Counted from the first letter of the stretch, positions 51,424 to 61,062 are shown. The stretch: 64,000 nt of DNA from Vibrio pomeroyi (GCA_041879425.1 CP090855.1:1798001-1862000), one strand, 5' to 3'. Numbers and translations are program-made. Notes: generated by a model from the sequence alone, not told the origin.

Positions 51424-52647
51424 TTAACCCGCAGCAGCTTGCATGATAAGGCCGCAGATGTAAGCACCGTATGTACCGAGCGCGTAACCCAATACTGCCA
51501 TCAGGATACCTACTGGTGCCAATGCTGGGTGAAATGCCGCCGCTACGATAGGAGCTGATGCCGCGCCACCTACGTTAGCTTGGCTACCTACTGCCATGAA
51601 GAACAGTGGAGCACGGATTAGCTTCGCCATCGCAATCATAAGTAGAGCGTGGATAGTTAACCATGTGATACCAATGAAGAAGTAACCTGGGTTGTCCAAG
51701 ATAGCGGTAACGTCCATTTGCATACCGATAGTCGCAACTAGGATGTAGATGAACGCAGAACCTACTTTAGACGCGCCACTGTGCTCAAGGCTGCGTGTCG
51801 ACTTAAAGCATGAAGCGATGAGAGCGAAAGTCGTTACCATAACGATTAACCAGAAGAAGCCAGATGTCAGGCTGTATTTCGCAAGTTCTGGAGCGTTGGT
51901 CGAGATCCAAGGTGCGATAAGGTCACTGAATAAGTGAGCTAGGCCAGTTAAGCCAAATGCAATCGCAGTGATCTTCATTAGATCGGTTGTCGTCGTTGGG
52001 CGAGCGTTCTCTTCTTGGTATTTAGATACTGTCTCTTTTAGCTCTTCGATTGATGAAGTGTCGGCTTTAAGCCAAGCATCAATCTTCTTCTGACGACCTG
52101 CCATGATAAGTAACACGGCCATCCAAATGTTTGCACAGATAACGTCTACCGTAATCATCGCAGAGAACAGTTGGTCATCAACCTCAAACACTTCTTTCAT
52201 TGCCGCTTGGTTGGCGCCACCACCGATCCAAGAACCCGCAACAGTCGTTAGGCCACGCCATACGTCGCCCGAAACAAGATCAGGGTTAACTTGATCGATA
52301 ATCAGAATCGCTAATGGGCCACCGATGATGATGCCAGCTGTACCCGTTAAGAACATGATGACGGCTTTAGAGCCAAGACCAAAGATTTTACGAAGGTCTG
52401 CTGAGATGATCAGAAGAACTAATGCACTTGGAAGTAGGTAACGGCTTGCTACGAAATACAGTTTAGAGTTTGACGCATCGATGATGCCGAAGCTGTTCAA
52501 TAGCGAAGGAACAAAGTAACAGAGCAATAGACCCGGAACGAACGAGTAGAATTTTTTCAGTGCGCTATTTTGGCTACTTTCCGTGATAAATACACCGCCA
52601 AGAATAACAGCTAACATGCCCATTATTACAGCATCATTAGTAATCAT
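51424..52647 (-). CDS. DUF819 family membrane protein (YjcL-like)
   Basis: 407 residues with about eleven membrane segments. Family stretches: SKLYFVASRYLLPSALVLLI, GTAGIIIGGPLAILI, TTVAGSWIGGGANQAAMKEV, and AVGSQANVGGAASAPIVAAA (substrate-channel-like Gly/Ala/Asn repeats). DUF819 proteins are thought to be transporters of the bile-acid/anion symporter kind; the substrate is unknown. AAAGGAGATATAATA is an excellent ribosome site. Single-gene unit. Confidence 0.88.
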   Translation of the reverse strand: MITNDAVIMGMLAVILGGVFITESSQNSALKKFYSFVPGLLLCYFVPSLLNSFGIIDASNSKLYFVASRYLLPSALVLLIISADLRKIFGLGSKAVIMFLTGTAGIIIGGPLAILIIDQVNPDLVSGDVWRGLTTVAGSWIGGGANQAAMKEVFEVDDQLFSAMITVDVICANIWMAVLLIMAGRQKKIDAWLKADTSSIEELKETVSKYQEENARPTTTTDLMKITAIAFGLTGLAHLFSDLIAPWISTNAPELAKYSLTSGFFWLIVMVTTFALIASCFKSTRSLEHSGASKVGSAFIYILVATIGMQMDVTAILDNPGYFFIGITWLTIHALLMIAMAKLIRAPLFFMAVGSQANVGGAASAPIVAAAFHPALAPVGILMAVLGYALGTYGAYICGLIMQAAAG

Positions 52648-53116
52648 TATTATATCTCCTTTAAGGTGAGCGCAAAGGTCTCACTTTTTTGATTGCAGGA
52701 CTATACCGACAACTTCCATTCGTTACAAATTGTAACGGGAGACATATTTTGAAATATTTATGTTAATTCAAATGAGCTTAATTTGTGAGTTTGAAGGTTA
52801 ATTTATTGGTTTTATGAATGTTTACACTAGGACTGGTAAGCTCGATTTTAATATATGCAATACTGTTCAAACCCCTAAAACTGGTGAACATAATTTTAGT
52901 CGAGAATAGCACGACTAAAATGAGTGCATATATAACCACGTTTAAGGTGTGGTTTATGCAGGGTGGGGGATGTTTCAAAAATGTAAAAAATGAATCCATT
53001 TTTGTAAGGTGGACTGAGATTAAAAATTATAACTGGATCACATAAACCATGTGGTTCATCTGGTTTAGAGACAGTGTTTAGGCTTCATTACTCACTTTGG
53101 CTGTCTATAAATAAAG
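52648..53116. other. Intergenic region, no gene recognised
   Basis: About 470 bases upstream of the DUF819 gene and downstream of the Kef-type gene. Two overlapping short frames on opposite strands (about 52780-53045) look like mutual shadows without ribosome sites. The DUF819 promoter must lie near 52700. Confidence 0.5.
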
Positions 53117-53143
53117 AAAAAGCGGCTCAAGGGCCGCTTTTTA
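53117..53143 (-). terminator. Terminator of the Kef-type antiporter operon
   Basis: AAAGCGGC / GCCGCTTT stem with flanking A/T tracts, 18 bases past the stop. Confidence 0.82.
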
Positions 53144-53160
53144 GTAGTTAGAATCTTTGA

Positions 53161-55083
53161 TTAGGATTCTTCTTCCTCAAAACCGTCGGCATAGCCTTTC
53201 GGTGGTGGTGTCCAACCACGTTCCGATCGAGAGTGCTTGTCTGAACGGTCTTTCTTCATATCTTCTTTCATTGCTTCTTCTAGGTGAATGAAGATTTGTC
53301 GGTAGTTATTGTCGTAGCGTGGGTTGTCTTCAGCCTCAGACCAAGCTTGGTATAGCTTTTCAGACTTACGGCTTTCAACACGTTGGTACGTTGATTTTTG
53401 CTGTTCGACGAAGAAAGGGTGGTGGCCTAAAGAACGTAAGGCTTCCGCGCCCATTTCAAGTGCCGAATGGTACGTTTCTGATTCGACAAAGTCTGCACCT
53501 GCTTCTCTTAGGCGGTAGCTATGACCACGGTCGAATGCACGCGCTAGTACTTTCACTTTTGGGTAAGTGTGTTTTACGTACTTCACTAACTCGACGCTCG
53601 AGTCTTGGTTGTCGATTGCTACAACAAGCATGGCGGCTTCTTCAATACCAGCGGTATGCAATAGGTCGTGACGAGTCGCATCACCAAAGTAAGATTTGAT
53701 GTTAATAGAGCGCAGAACGTCTACTTGGTTCGCTTGATGATCCAGAACGACTGTTTTGACATCATTCGATACCAATAAGCGGTTAACGATCTGACCGAAT
53801 CGACCAATACCTGCAATGATTACCGTGCCTTTCTCTTCGATGGTGTCTTCTTCGCGGTCGTTAGATTTTTGTTCGTAACGAGGCAGAATCACTTTATCAA
53901 ATAGGATAAACAGGCCCGGAGTTAAGAACATCGACAGAGCAACCACTAGCGACAGTGTTTGAACAAGGTCGGCAGGTAACACGTGGTTTTGTGCCGAGAA
54001 GCTCAATAATACGAATCCGAATTCACCAGCTTGTGCCAAGCTCAGAGTAAATAACCAACGGTCACTGTTTTTGATTTTAAAGATCAGTGCCAACGTAAAT
54101 AGGACTAATGCTTTAAGCGCCATTACGCCGATGGTTAAGCCAATGATGAGTGCGAAGTCGTTGAATAGAACCCCGAAGTCGATACCTGCACCAACCGTAA
54201 TAAAGAACAGACCAAGCAATAGCCCCTTGAATGGGTCGATGTTCGATTCAAGTTCGTGTCTGAATTCACTGTTTGCTAGAACGACACCTGCGAGGAAAGT
54301 ACCAAGCGCGGGAGATAAGCCAACAAGGCTCATTAACGCTGCAATACCGATAACAAGCATTAGTGCTGTTGCAGTGAAGATCTCACGAAGGCCAGAGCTC
54401 GCAACAAAACGGAACAGTGGGCGACTTAGGAAGTGCCCGCCAACAACCACGATGGCGATTGAAGCGGTGATAACAAGACCGTATGCCCAGCTAGGAAGGC
54501 CTGCAACTAAACTTAGTTCATCGTGGTGCGCTGCGGTTTCTGCTGCACTCTCAGCCAAGGCGACCAGTTCAGGAAGCGCAAGTAAAGGAATGAACGCCAA
54601 CATTGGAATAACGGCAATATCTTGGAACAGCAGAACCGAGAAAGCATTCTTGCCGCCTTCTGTCTTAGATAGCCCTTTTTCATTGAACGTTTGCAGAACA
54701 ATCGCTGTCGATGAAAGTGCGAAGATCAAACCGATAGTGAGAGCGATCGTCCAAGGCTGACCAAAGGTGAGGGCAATACCCATCACAATCGCAGTAGTGC
54801 CGCCAACTTGCAGACCACCAAGACCCATCAGGCGGTTTCTCATCGCCCAAAGCATCTTAGGTTCAAGCTCAAGGCCGACTAAGAACAGCATCATAACCAC
54901 ACCAAACTCGGCAAAGTGCTGAATGGTCGTGGTTTCTTCACCGACTAAGCCAATGATTGGGCCAATCACAACACCTGCAATCAAGTACCCTAACACTGAG
55001 CCTAACCCGAGTCGCTTCGCAATAGGTACTGCGATAACAGCAGCAACTAAGTAGATAAATGCTTGTAGAAAATATCCCGTCAT
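53161..55083 (-). CDS. CPA2-family K+/H+ antiporter, KefB/KefC-like
   Basis: 640 residues. The N-terminal Na+/H+ exchanger domain has about twelve membrane segments (LGLGSVLGYLIAGVVIGPI, GVVMMLFLVGLELEP, LAQAGEFGFVLLSF). The C-terminal RCK/TrkA-N domain starts about residue 400 (GTVIIAGIGRFGQIVNRLL, YFGDATRHDLLHTAGI, AGADFVESETYHSALEMG). The tail is charged and Glu-rich. Kef systems expel K+ to acidify the cytoplasm during electrophile stress and are held shut by glutathione. The upstream oxidoreductase gene overlaps its ATG by one base (TAATG), which fits the KefB-KefG pairing. Confidence 0.9.
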   Translation of the reverse strand: MTGYFLQAFIYLVAAVIAVPIAKRLGLGSVLGYLIAGVVIGPIIGLVGEETTTIQHFAEFGVVMMLFLVGLELEPKMLWAMRNRLMGLGGLQVGGTTAIVMGIALTFGQPWTIALTIGLIFALSSTAIVLQTFNEKGLSKTEGGKNAFSVLLFQDIAVIPMLAFIPLLALPELVALAESAAETAAHHDELSLVAGLPSWAYGLVITASIAIVVVGGHFLSRPLFRFVASSGLREIFTATALMLVIGIAALMSLVGLSPALGTFLAGVVLANSEFRHELESNIDPFKGLLLGLFFITVGAGIDFGVLFNDFALIIGLTIGVMALKALVLFTLALIFKIKNSDRWLFTLSLAQAGEFGFVLLSFSAQNHVLPADLVQTLSLVVALSMFLTPGLFILFDKVILPRYEQKSNDREEDTIEEKGTVIIAGIGRFGQIVNRLLVSNDVKTVVLDHQANQVDVLRSINIKSYFGDATRHDLLHTAGIEEAAMLVVAIDNQDSSVELVKYVKHTYPKVKVLARAFDRGHSYRLREAGADFVESETYHSALEMGAEALRSLGHHPFFVEQQKSTYQRVESRKSEKLYQAWSEAEDNPRYDNNYRQIFIHLEEAMKEDMKKDRSDKHSRSERGWTPPPKGYADGFEEEES

Positions 55084-55700
55084 TATTTAACCTCTGCCAT
55101 TAGTTCTTCTACGTAGTGGTTTAGCTTTTCTGCCTTGCTGGCTTTTTTGATGTTAATGTCGCCAGCAACCAACGCCTCTAACAGCACTTTATAGCTATCG
55201 ACATGCTCTTGAATGCGGTTTTCTTCCAAAGCGGTACGTGAACCAAACAGAGCAAATGGTGCGAGGTAGGTCATCCCACATAAAGAGGCGGTCTGTTCAA
55301 TTGGATGAAGCAGCTCTCGGATAGTGAAATGGTTGTAGCCATCACTTTGATAGGCGTCTTTTTTACCACCGGCAGTGATGCTGCATAACAAGTTTTTACC
55401 TTGTAGCTCATTGCCATCGGCGCCGTAAGCGAAACCATATTCAAGAACCAGATCTTGCCACTCTTTTAGAATTGCCGGTGTTGAGTACCAATATAGTGGG
55501 AACTGAAAAATGATGATGTCATGGTCCAACAGGCGTTTCTGTTCACGATCGATGTTAATTTTGAATGTCGGATACTCAGCATAGAGATCGACACAGGTTA
55601 CCCCATCAATGCGCTTGGCTTGCTCAAATAAGGGTTTGTTCGCTTCAGAGCGATGCTGAGAAGGGTGGGCGAATAGCACCAAGACTCGATTTTTCGACAT
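55083..55700 (-). CDS. NAD(P)H oxidoreductase, KefF/KefG-like ancillary protein
   Basis: 205 residues from the ATG at 55700 (MSKNRVLVLFAHP), with GAGGG 7 bases upstream; the longer frame lacks a site. Flavodoxin-like fold of the quinone-reductase family: LVLFAHPSQHRSEAN, DIIIFQFPLYWYSTPAILKE, WQDLVLEYGFAYG, SITAGGKKDAYQ. It is required for full activity of Kef antiporters and may reduce quinones. Coupled by a one-base overlap to the antiporter. Confidence 0.88.
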   Translation of the reverse strand: MSKNRVLVLFAHPSQHRSEANKPLFEQAKRIDGVTCVDLYAEYPTFKINIDREQKRLLDHDIIIFQFPLYWYSTPAILKEWQDLVLEYGFAYGADGNELQGKNLLCSITAGGKKDAYQSDGYNHFTIRELLHPIEQTASLCGMTYLAPFALFGSRTALEENRIQEHVDSYKVLLEALVAGDINIKKASKAEKLNHYVEELMAEVK

Positions 55701-55909
55701 ATAGCCCTCTTTGTCCATTAACGAATAATGCTTATTGGAATTATAGATATACAATAATAGATGAATGATTGAAGAACAATGAATTAGCCCATACTTATCT
55801 ACTTAGATGTATGTTTTAGGAGTGTCGTACTTACTCTCTGGAACCGGGTATCAAACACTCGTCAGCTTGTGTATTTCTGGCAGATCCAGACTATGACTAA
55901 GTAAAACTA

Positions 55910-55925
55910 ATTATTCGCGAATAAT
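55910..55925. promoter_or_regulatory. Perfect 16-base palindrome upstream of the PLP lyase gene
   Basis: ATTATTCGCGAATAAT, 94 bases before the lyase start and 210 bases before the kefG-like start, within a 318-base divergent intergenic region. A candidate operator for an unknown regulator. The rest of the region shows nothing I recognise. Confidence 0.4.
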
Positions 55926-56018
55926 AACAGCGAACTGGTGCATTTTATGTCACCGTTGACGTCTAACGTAAATAATTCAATCACCCTACATAGAACTACA
56001 ATGAATAAAGGAAAAGAT

Positions 56019-57095
56019 ATGAGCACGGACTTGCGTCAACAATGTAATTTGTTGCTTTCTGGTCACTTTGAACCGACTCCGGCACAAACATTTGCTCAGA
56101 TGGCTGAATGGTGTGAAGAGCACAACGTACATCATGATACTTACGGTGATGGTGAGTTCATCGAAGGCTTTGAAGCCAAAGTTGCAGAGCTGCTTGGCTA
56201 TGAAGCGGCGGTGTTTGTTATTACTGGCACCATGAACCAACCAACAGCACTAGAGATTGCTTGCCAAGAAAAAAGAAACCCTTTAGTGGCGATGCATGAA
56301 TCCAGCCATATTATGCGCCATGAACGCCAAGGGTATCAGCTCCAGAACCGTTTCAACGTACTTCCGGTTGGTCATGTGTTTCGTACTTGGAATGTCGACG
56401 ACTTAAAGGCTTGGCCTGATGAGATTGCCGCGGCATTGTATGAACTGCCGATGCGCGAGATTGGTGGTCAATTGCCAGAGTGGGAAGAGCTCGAAGCGAT
56501 TAAGCAGTACTGCAAAGAACAATCGATTCATCTGCACATGGATGGGGCTCGTTTATGGGAGTGCGGCGCGTATTACCAAAAGTCATATAGCGAGATTGCT
56601 CAAGGTTTCGATACCGCTTATGTTTCGCTCTATAAAGGGTTAAACGGCCTTGGTGGTTCTTTACTATTAGGTGATAAGGCGTTCGTAGCAAAAGCATCGG
56701 CATGGATGAAGCGTCAAGGCGGGAATGTTTATCATCGCACGCCTTATGTGGTTTCGGCAGCAATGCAGTTTGATGAGCGATTAGAACTGATGCCTGTTCT
56801 GTATGAACGCACCAAACAGGTGTACCAGATATTACAAGATTACCCGCAATTCACGGTTAATCCGCAGCAACCGCAGGTCAACATGCTTCACCTATATTTA
56901 CCTGTGAGCTATGAAGACGGCATTATTGCGCGAGACAATATTGCTAAGAAGCATAAGGTTTGGATAGGAAACCCAGCGATCAGCGAGCTACCAAATCAAT
57001 GTAAAATTGAGTGGTATGTGGGTGATAATTTATTGAGCTTACCTGATCATGAGCTGATCGACATATTGGATTTTATTAGCGAAGAGCTGATTTAA
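56019..57095 (+). CDS. Beta-eliminating lyase / threonine aldolase-like PLP enzyme
   Basis: 358 residues from the ATG at 56019 (MSTDLRQQCN), where AAAGGA lies 7 bases upstream; the frame upstream has no signal of coding. Aminotransferase class I fold of the threonine aldolase group: HHDTYGDGEFIEGFEAKVAE, VFVITGTMNQPTAL, HESSHIMRHE, LHMDGARLWECG, and the PLP Lys in VSLYKGLNGLGG. Likely splits a beta-hydroxy amino acid such as threonine to glycine and an aldehyde. True specificity is uncertain, since the sequence differs from LtaE. Confidence 0.85.
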   Translation: MSTDLRQQCNLLLSGHFEPTPAQTFAQMAEWCEEHNVHHDTYGDGEFIEGFEAKVAELLGYEAAVFVITGTMNQPTALEIACQEKRNPLVAMHESSHIMRHERQGYQLQNRFNVLPVGHVFRTWNVDDLKAWPDEIAAALYELPMREIGGQLPEWEELEAIKQYCKEQSIHLHMDGARLWECGAYYQKSYSEIAQGFDTAYVSLYKGLNGLGGSLLLGDKAFVAKASAWMKRQGGNVYHRTPYVVSAAMQFDERLELMPVLYERTKQVYQILQDYPQFTVNPQQPQVNMLHLYLPVSYEDGIIARDNIAKKHKVWIGNPAISELPNQCKIEWYVGDNLLSLPDHELIDILDFISEELI

Positions 57096-57216
57096 TTAAC
57101 GAAGAGTTGATTTGATCGCATAAGAGTTGAATTAATTACAGCGGAAGTGGGTTAATTGAGATGAATACAGGACATGCTTCCTGTATTCATTTACGCCGAG
57201 AGGGTGGCGGAGTTTG

Positions 57217-57342
57217 TTACATGTATTGGTTGATGTACACATCGACTAAAAACATAAATACAGGCACCGTGCTGAGAAGTCCGAAGAAGACGATTGGCAC
57301 CCAGTTTTTCATTTTCTTTTTAGGTTGCTCAGTGTTGTTCAT
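57217..57342 (-). CDS. Very small membrane protein (41 aa)
   Basis: ATG at 57340-57342 with AAGG 8 bases upstream. MNNTEQPKKKMKNWVPIVFF, then a membrane segment through GLLSTVPVFMFLVDVYI, ending NQYM and TAA. The basic, soluble start followed by one hydrophobic helix and a good ribosome site argue that it is real. The plus-strand frame over the same bases has no site. Function unknown. Confidence 0.6.
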   Translation of the reverse strand: MNNTEQPKKKMKNWVPIVFFGLLSTVPVFMFLVDVYINQYM

Positions 57343-57589
57343 AAGTTCGGCCTTAAATTAGTTGTTGTAGCTGTTTAGCTTTGTGATACTAAAAATCTAC
57401 GAGTATGGTATCAAATAAAATCGATGATCCCTATGCGGATTTGGCGTTTCGTGGTGTGTATCAATCACAGAAAATGTAGGCGATTCATAAGCGGTTCATA
57501 AAGACTCAATAATAATGAACCTATTAGAACAAGTATTGCCTTACTCGGCATATCAAATAAACAGCATTCAAAGATTTGGAGAAGACAAC

Positions 57590-58024
57590 ATGAGAACAAT
57601 AGGAAACATCATTTGGTTTCTACTTGGTGGCGTATTTATGGGACTGGCTTGGTGGTTCTTCGGACTGCTCGCATTCCTCACCATCGTTGGTATTCCATGG
57701 GGTAGAGCGTGTTTTGTAATGGGTAATTTCTCATTCTTCCCATTCGGCCAAGAAGCGATTTCACGTGATGAACTGACCAATGAAACTGACATCGGTACCA
57801 GCCCGCTCGGTATGATTGGTAACATCATTTGGTTCTTATTTGCAGGAATCTGGTTGGCGATTGGCCACATCATGTCAGCAGTGGCGTGTTTCATTACCAT
57901 CATTGGTATTCCGTTTGCGATTCAGCACCTTAAGCTTGCGGTTATCTCATTGGCGCCAATCGGTAAAACCGTTGTCGACAAGCGTGAAGCAGAAGCGGCA
58001 CGAGTAAGAAACTACAAAGGTTAA
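57590..58024 (+). CDS. yccF: YccF-family inner-membrane protein
   Basis: 144 residues from the ATG at 57590, preceded by GGAGAAG. Two YccF domains in tandem, each starting with IGNIIWFLLGG / IGNIIWFLFAG, followed by hydrophobic helices and PWGRACFVM / PFAIQHLKLA. Length and layout match E. coli YccF (148). Function not established; the E. coli gene neighbours yccS. Closed by a terminator at 58054. Confidence 0.9.
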   Translation: MRTIGNIIWFLLGGVFMGLAWWFFGLLAFLTIVGIPWGRACFVMGNFSFFPFGQEAISRDELTNETDIGTSPLGMIGNIIWFLFAGIWLAIGHIMSAVACFITIIGIPFAIQHLKLAVISLAPIGKTVVDKREAEAARVRNYKG

Positions 58025-58053
58025 GTCTATAATTTAAGCCTTAGGTAGAACTG

Positions 58054-58084
58054 AAAAAGCACATCACATGATGTGCTTTTTTTG
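58054..58084 (+). terminator. Terminator of yccF
   Basis: AAAGCACATCA / TGATGTGCTTT stem followed by T7. Confidence 0.88.
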
Positions 58085-58129
58085 TGCCTCGGTTCCTACC
58101 TAACGATGCCCCAATCTCACAAACATTAA

Positions 58130-59053
58130 CTAGACATTGTTGAACAAGACTTCAAGCCTAAGGGTGATGTTGGCTTCTTCGGTATGTTTCTCATAGGGCT
58201 CTCGTTCCCATTGATAGCGTGGAATCAATTCGTAGAACAGCCACTCTTTCCAAACGTTTTCTCGGTAGGTTATCGACACCTGTGAATATTCGTAATGGTT
58301 ATACGGTTCGCTGGTTGCTGTGATAGTAGCGCTGTATTGCAGAGCTTGGTCTTGAGAAAGATAGTGATACAAAGTTAGCCCCGTACCGTAGTCCCAGCCT
58401 TTAAGATCGTCGTTATAACCTGCAAAGTTCGACCATCGCGCTAAGAAGTCATCACTTAAAGAAAGATCAAAATCGATATCGGTGATCTCTCCGGTTTCTT
58501 GTTTCTCTTGATACACACGTTGGGTCAGCCTGAATACTGCATCGGTGGTGAGAGGGTAGGTAAAGCGATAACGAGCTTCGATGCGCGGGCGCAGTGTCGC
58601 TTTAATATTGAAGCTACTATAACCCTTGGCATAAGCATCGTAACGTAGGCCGAGTGCACTCTCTAATTCATCTGAATCTTGCGGAAAGAAATCCAAGAAC
58701 TCTTCATCGCCAACCGATTCATAGATTAACTTCAAGCGCTTACTGACAAAGGGCAGGTGCAGGCGTGCGTTGAGCTTAGTCGAGTAATCAACATCACCAC
58801 CTTCAGAATAGATAAAATCGTTGTACCAACGGACAGATGTGCCAGCTCGAGCATCTTCGGTAATGCGGTCATCGACAAAGAAGCTGTCAAACCACAACGC
58901 GGGTTGGCAAAATTTACTGTTTAGGTAGTGGTAAGCCTTTTCGACAGGGGCGTCTTCTAACGGCTGACTGTGACACTCATTTTGTTCCTCTGCTTTGGCG
59001 GAGTGGGCAACGAGTGAAGCTAATAATGAGGTGCTAACTATCCAACGACTCAA
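58130..59053 (-). CDS. Putative outer-membrane beta-barrel protein
   Basis: 307 residues from a TTG at 59053 with AGG 5 bases upstream; no in-frame ATG gives a better start. The N-terminal signal peptide is WIVSTSLLASLVAHSAKAEE. A short Cys-containing N-terminal part (NECHSQ, SKFCQPALWF) precedes many amphipathic strands (LNARLHLPFVSKRLKLIYES, RIEARYRFTYP, SQVSITYRENVWKEW, NITLRLEVLF). I do not recognise a named family. Probably a backbone Vibrio outer-membrane protein of unknown cargo. Confidence 0.65.
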   Translation of the reverse strand: MSRWIVSTSLLASLVAHSAKAEEQNECHSQPLEDAPVEKAYHYLNSKFCQPALWFDSFFVDDRITEDARAGTSVRWYNDFIYSEGGDVDYSTKLNARLHLPFVSKRLKLIYESVGDEEFLDFFPQDSDELESALGLRYDAYAKGYSSFNIKATLRPRIEARYRFTYPLTTDAVFRLTQRVYQEKQETGEITDIDFDLSLSDDFLARWSNFAGYNDDLKGWDYGTGLTLYHYLSQDQALQYSATITATSEPYNHYEYSQVSITYRENVWKEWLFYELIPRYQWEREPYEKHTEEANITLRLEVLFNNV

Positions 59054-59201
59054 TGGAACCTGTTTGTCATTCTATATATCAATAGTTTGACTATAACCAA
59101 GCGATCGCAACAATGCGACTTTTTCGTGGTGAGTCGCTATTGATTAAAGGCTCTAGGGAGTGGGGAAGGTAAATATTTGAAAGGGATTGGACAGATAAAA
59201 G

Positions 59202-59232
59202 AAAACGGGCTCAGAAGATGAGCCCGTTTGTA
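59202..59232 (-). terminator. Terminator of the iron alcohol dehydrogenase gene
   Basis: AAACGGGCTCA / TGAGCCCGTTT stem, 24 bases after the stop at 59256, with T-tract on the minus strand. Confidence 0.85.
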
Positions 59233-59255
59233 TTGATTGGTTTCTAGAACCTAGA

Positions 59256-60404
59256 TTACATTGCCGCTTCGAAGATCGCTGAGATTTCTTCGTGAGTTGC
59301 TTGTTTAGGGTTAGTGAAACCACAAGCATCTTTAAGTGCGTTGTCAGACAGAGTTGGGATGTCTTCAAGCTTAGCACCAAGCTGTGCGATACCTGTTGGG
59401 ATGTTCACGTCGTTTGCTAGTTGAACAATCGCGTTGATAGCCGCTTCTGCACCTTGCTCTGGTGTCATGCCTTCAACATTCACGCTCATTGCTTTTGCAA
59501 CATCACGTAGACGCTCAGGGCAAACTTGCGCGTTGTAGCGTTGAACGTGTGGTAACAAGATAGCGTTACATACACCGTGTGGAAGGTCGTAGAAACCACC
59601 TAGTTGGTGCGCCATTGCGTGAACATAGCCAAGAGAAGCATTGTTGAATGCCATACCCGCCATGAACTGTGCGTAAGCCATTTGCTCACGCGCTTCAATG
59701 TCTTCGCCGTGCGATACTGCTGTTCTTAGGTGCGCTTGCACAAGTTCAATCGCTTTAATCGCTACTGCATCTGTGATTGGCGTTGCTGCGATAGAAACGT
59801 AAGCTTCGATTGCGTGAGTTAGTGCGTCCATACCCGTTGCTGCAGTCAGTGGTGCAGGTTTCGCAAGCATCAACTCAGGGTCGTTTACAGAGATAAGCGG
59901 TGTTGTGTGCTTATCAACGATAGCCATCTTAATGTGACGCTCTTCATCAGTGATGATGCAGAAACGTGTCATTTCAGATGCTGTACCTGCTGTTGTGTTG
60001 ATAGCAATAAGAGGCATCATTGGTTTTTCAGACTGATCGACACCTTCGTAGTCTGCAATTTTGCCACCGTTAGAAGCAACTAGTGCGATACCTTTTGCAC
60101 AGTCGTGTGGAGAACCACCGCCTAGTGAAACAACGAAATCACAGTCGTTGTCAGTCAGCAATTCAAGGCCATCGTTAACGTTAGTGATGGTTGGGTTTGG
60201 TTGAGTGCCATCGAATACAACTGCGTCTACGCCGCGCTGGCTAAGAAGGTCTTGTACCTGCTTAACTACGCCAATTTGGTTAAGGATCTTATCTGTCACG
60301 ATCAGACCTTTTTTAAAGCCTTGAGACTGAATGCTATCAGCAGCATCCTTCAGACAGCCAGTACCCATGAAGTTGATTGTAGGGATGTAAAATGCAGTAG
60401 ACAT
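59256..60404 (-). CDS. yiaY: Iron-containing alcohol dehydrogenase, YiaY-like
   Basis: 382 residues; follows E. coli YiaY closely across its length: DGTQPNPTITNVNDGLELL, VSLGGGSPHDCAKGIALVAS (NAD binding), NTTAGTASEMTRFCI, then the Fe ligands Asp and His in MDALTHAIEAY and the His residues in YVHAMAHQLGGFYDLPHGV. Oxidises or reduces primary alcohols and aldehydes with NAD and Fe(II). Highly biased codons suggest strong expression. Single-gene unit with its own terminator. Confidence 0.93.
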   Translation of the reverse strand: MSTAFYIPTINFMGTGCLKDAADSIQSQGFKKGLIVTDKILNQIGVVKQVQDLLSQRGVDAVVFDGTQPNPTITNVNDGLELLTDNDCDFVVSLGGGSPHDCAKGIALVASNGGKIADYEGVDQSEKPMMPLIAINTTAGTASEMTRFCIITDEERHIKMAIVDKHTTPLISVNDPELMLAKPAPLTAATGMDALTHAIEAYVSIAATPITDAVAIKAIELVQAHLRTAVSHGEDIEAREQMAYAQFMAGMAFNNASLGYVHAMAHQLGGFYDLPHGVCNAILLPHVQRYNAQVCPERLRDVAKAMSVNVEGMTPEQGAEAAINAIVQLANDVNIPTGIAQLGAKLEDIPTLSDNALKDACGFTNPKQATHEEISAIFEAAM

Positions 60405-60642
60405 TGGAAAACTCCGTTAATTATGATTTTTAATTTCCTACATGGTGTCGGCAATCAACTGGTCGACCATTGATCTGGAACAACTTTGATCCCGAACTAC
60501 CACTTTGTGGCTATGCGTTGTGATAGGGCTCATATAGCAATCGTTTTTATGGTTTTCAGATATGTTTATTGTCAGTAATGGATGGCAAGCTATTGATTGA
60601 TTTAAGCGCATAATGGCACTCTATAACCATGAAAAATAACGG

Positions 60643-60828
60643 CTATTCAGTCAAAGTTGCTTCTAATTCATCTTTTTCCGATATCTCAATTGAGTCATCG
60701 CTGCATGTAACTTGAGGTTGTTGAGGCTCATCGGAACTTAAAGAATCAGAGGTGTCTTGTGATTCTTCATCATAATATTTAACAAGAAATGGGGTGAGCA
60801 TGACAGATGACGGTAAGAAGTGCTTCAT
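60643..60828 (-). CDS. Small acidic protein of unknown function
   Basis: 61 residues. A strong GGGAGG site lies 4 bases before the ATG, which argues that it is translated. Hydrophobic-basic start (MKHFLPSSVMLTPFLVKYY), then a highly acidic Ser/Glu/Asp-rich tail (DEESQDTSDSLSSDEPQQPQ). No family recognised. Flanked by the yiaY and yjjG promoters. Confidence 0.55.
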   Translation of the reverse strand: MKHFLPSSVMLTPFLVKYYDEESQDTSDSLSSDEPQQPQVTCSDDSIEISEKDELEATLTE

Positions 60829-61062
60829 AATACCTCCCGGTACTTAAATGTATTTCTTGTATGGTATTGGTTTAATATGTGGCAAAATTTGCGATACATC
60901 ATGACTTGCTGCTTGTTTTCTATAAATTGTTAGATTTATATACACGCTCACAGATTTGCGAGTAAAGTGATTGCCAGCCTAAAAGGCGAAGAGAAAAATT
61001 AAGCAAAACTACGATAAAAACAGACACAGCACTGCTCAACAGCGCGAATAACAGGACAGAAA

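Noticed and set aside
52778..53045. Two overlapping short frames on opposite strands
   Set aside because: No ribosome sites or family features; they look like mutual shadows in an A+T-rich gap.
53319..54760. Plus-strand frames opposite the Kef-type antiporter, up to 229 codons
   Set aside because: Shadows of a strongly coding minus-strand gene; no start signals or domains.
57161..57361. Plus-strand frame of 66 codons
   Set aside because: No ribosome site, and it overlaps the better supported 41-residue minus-strand gene at 57217-57342.
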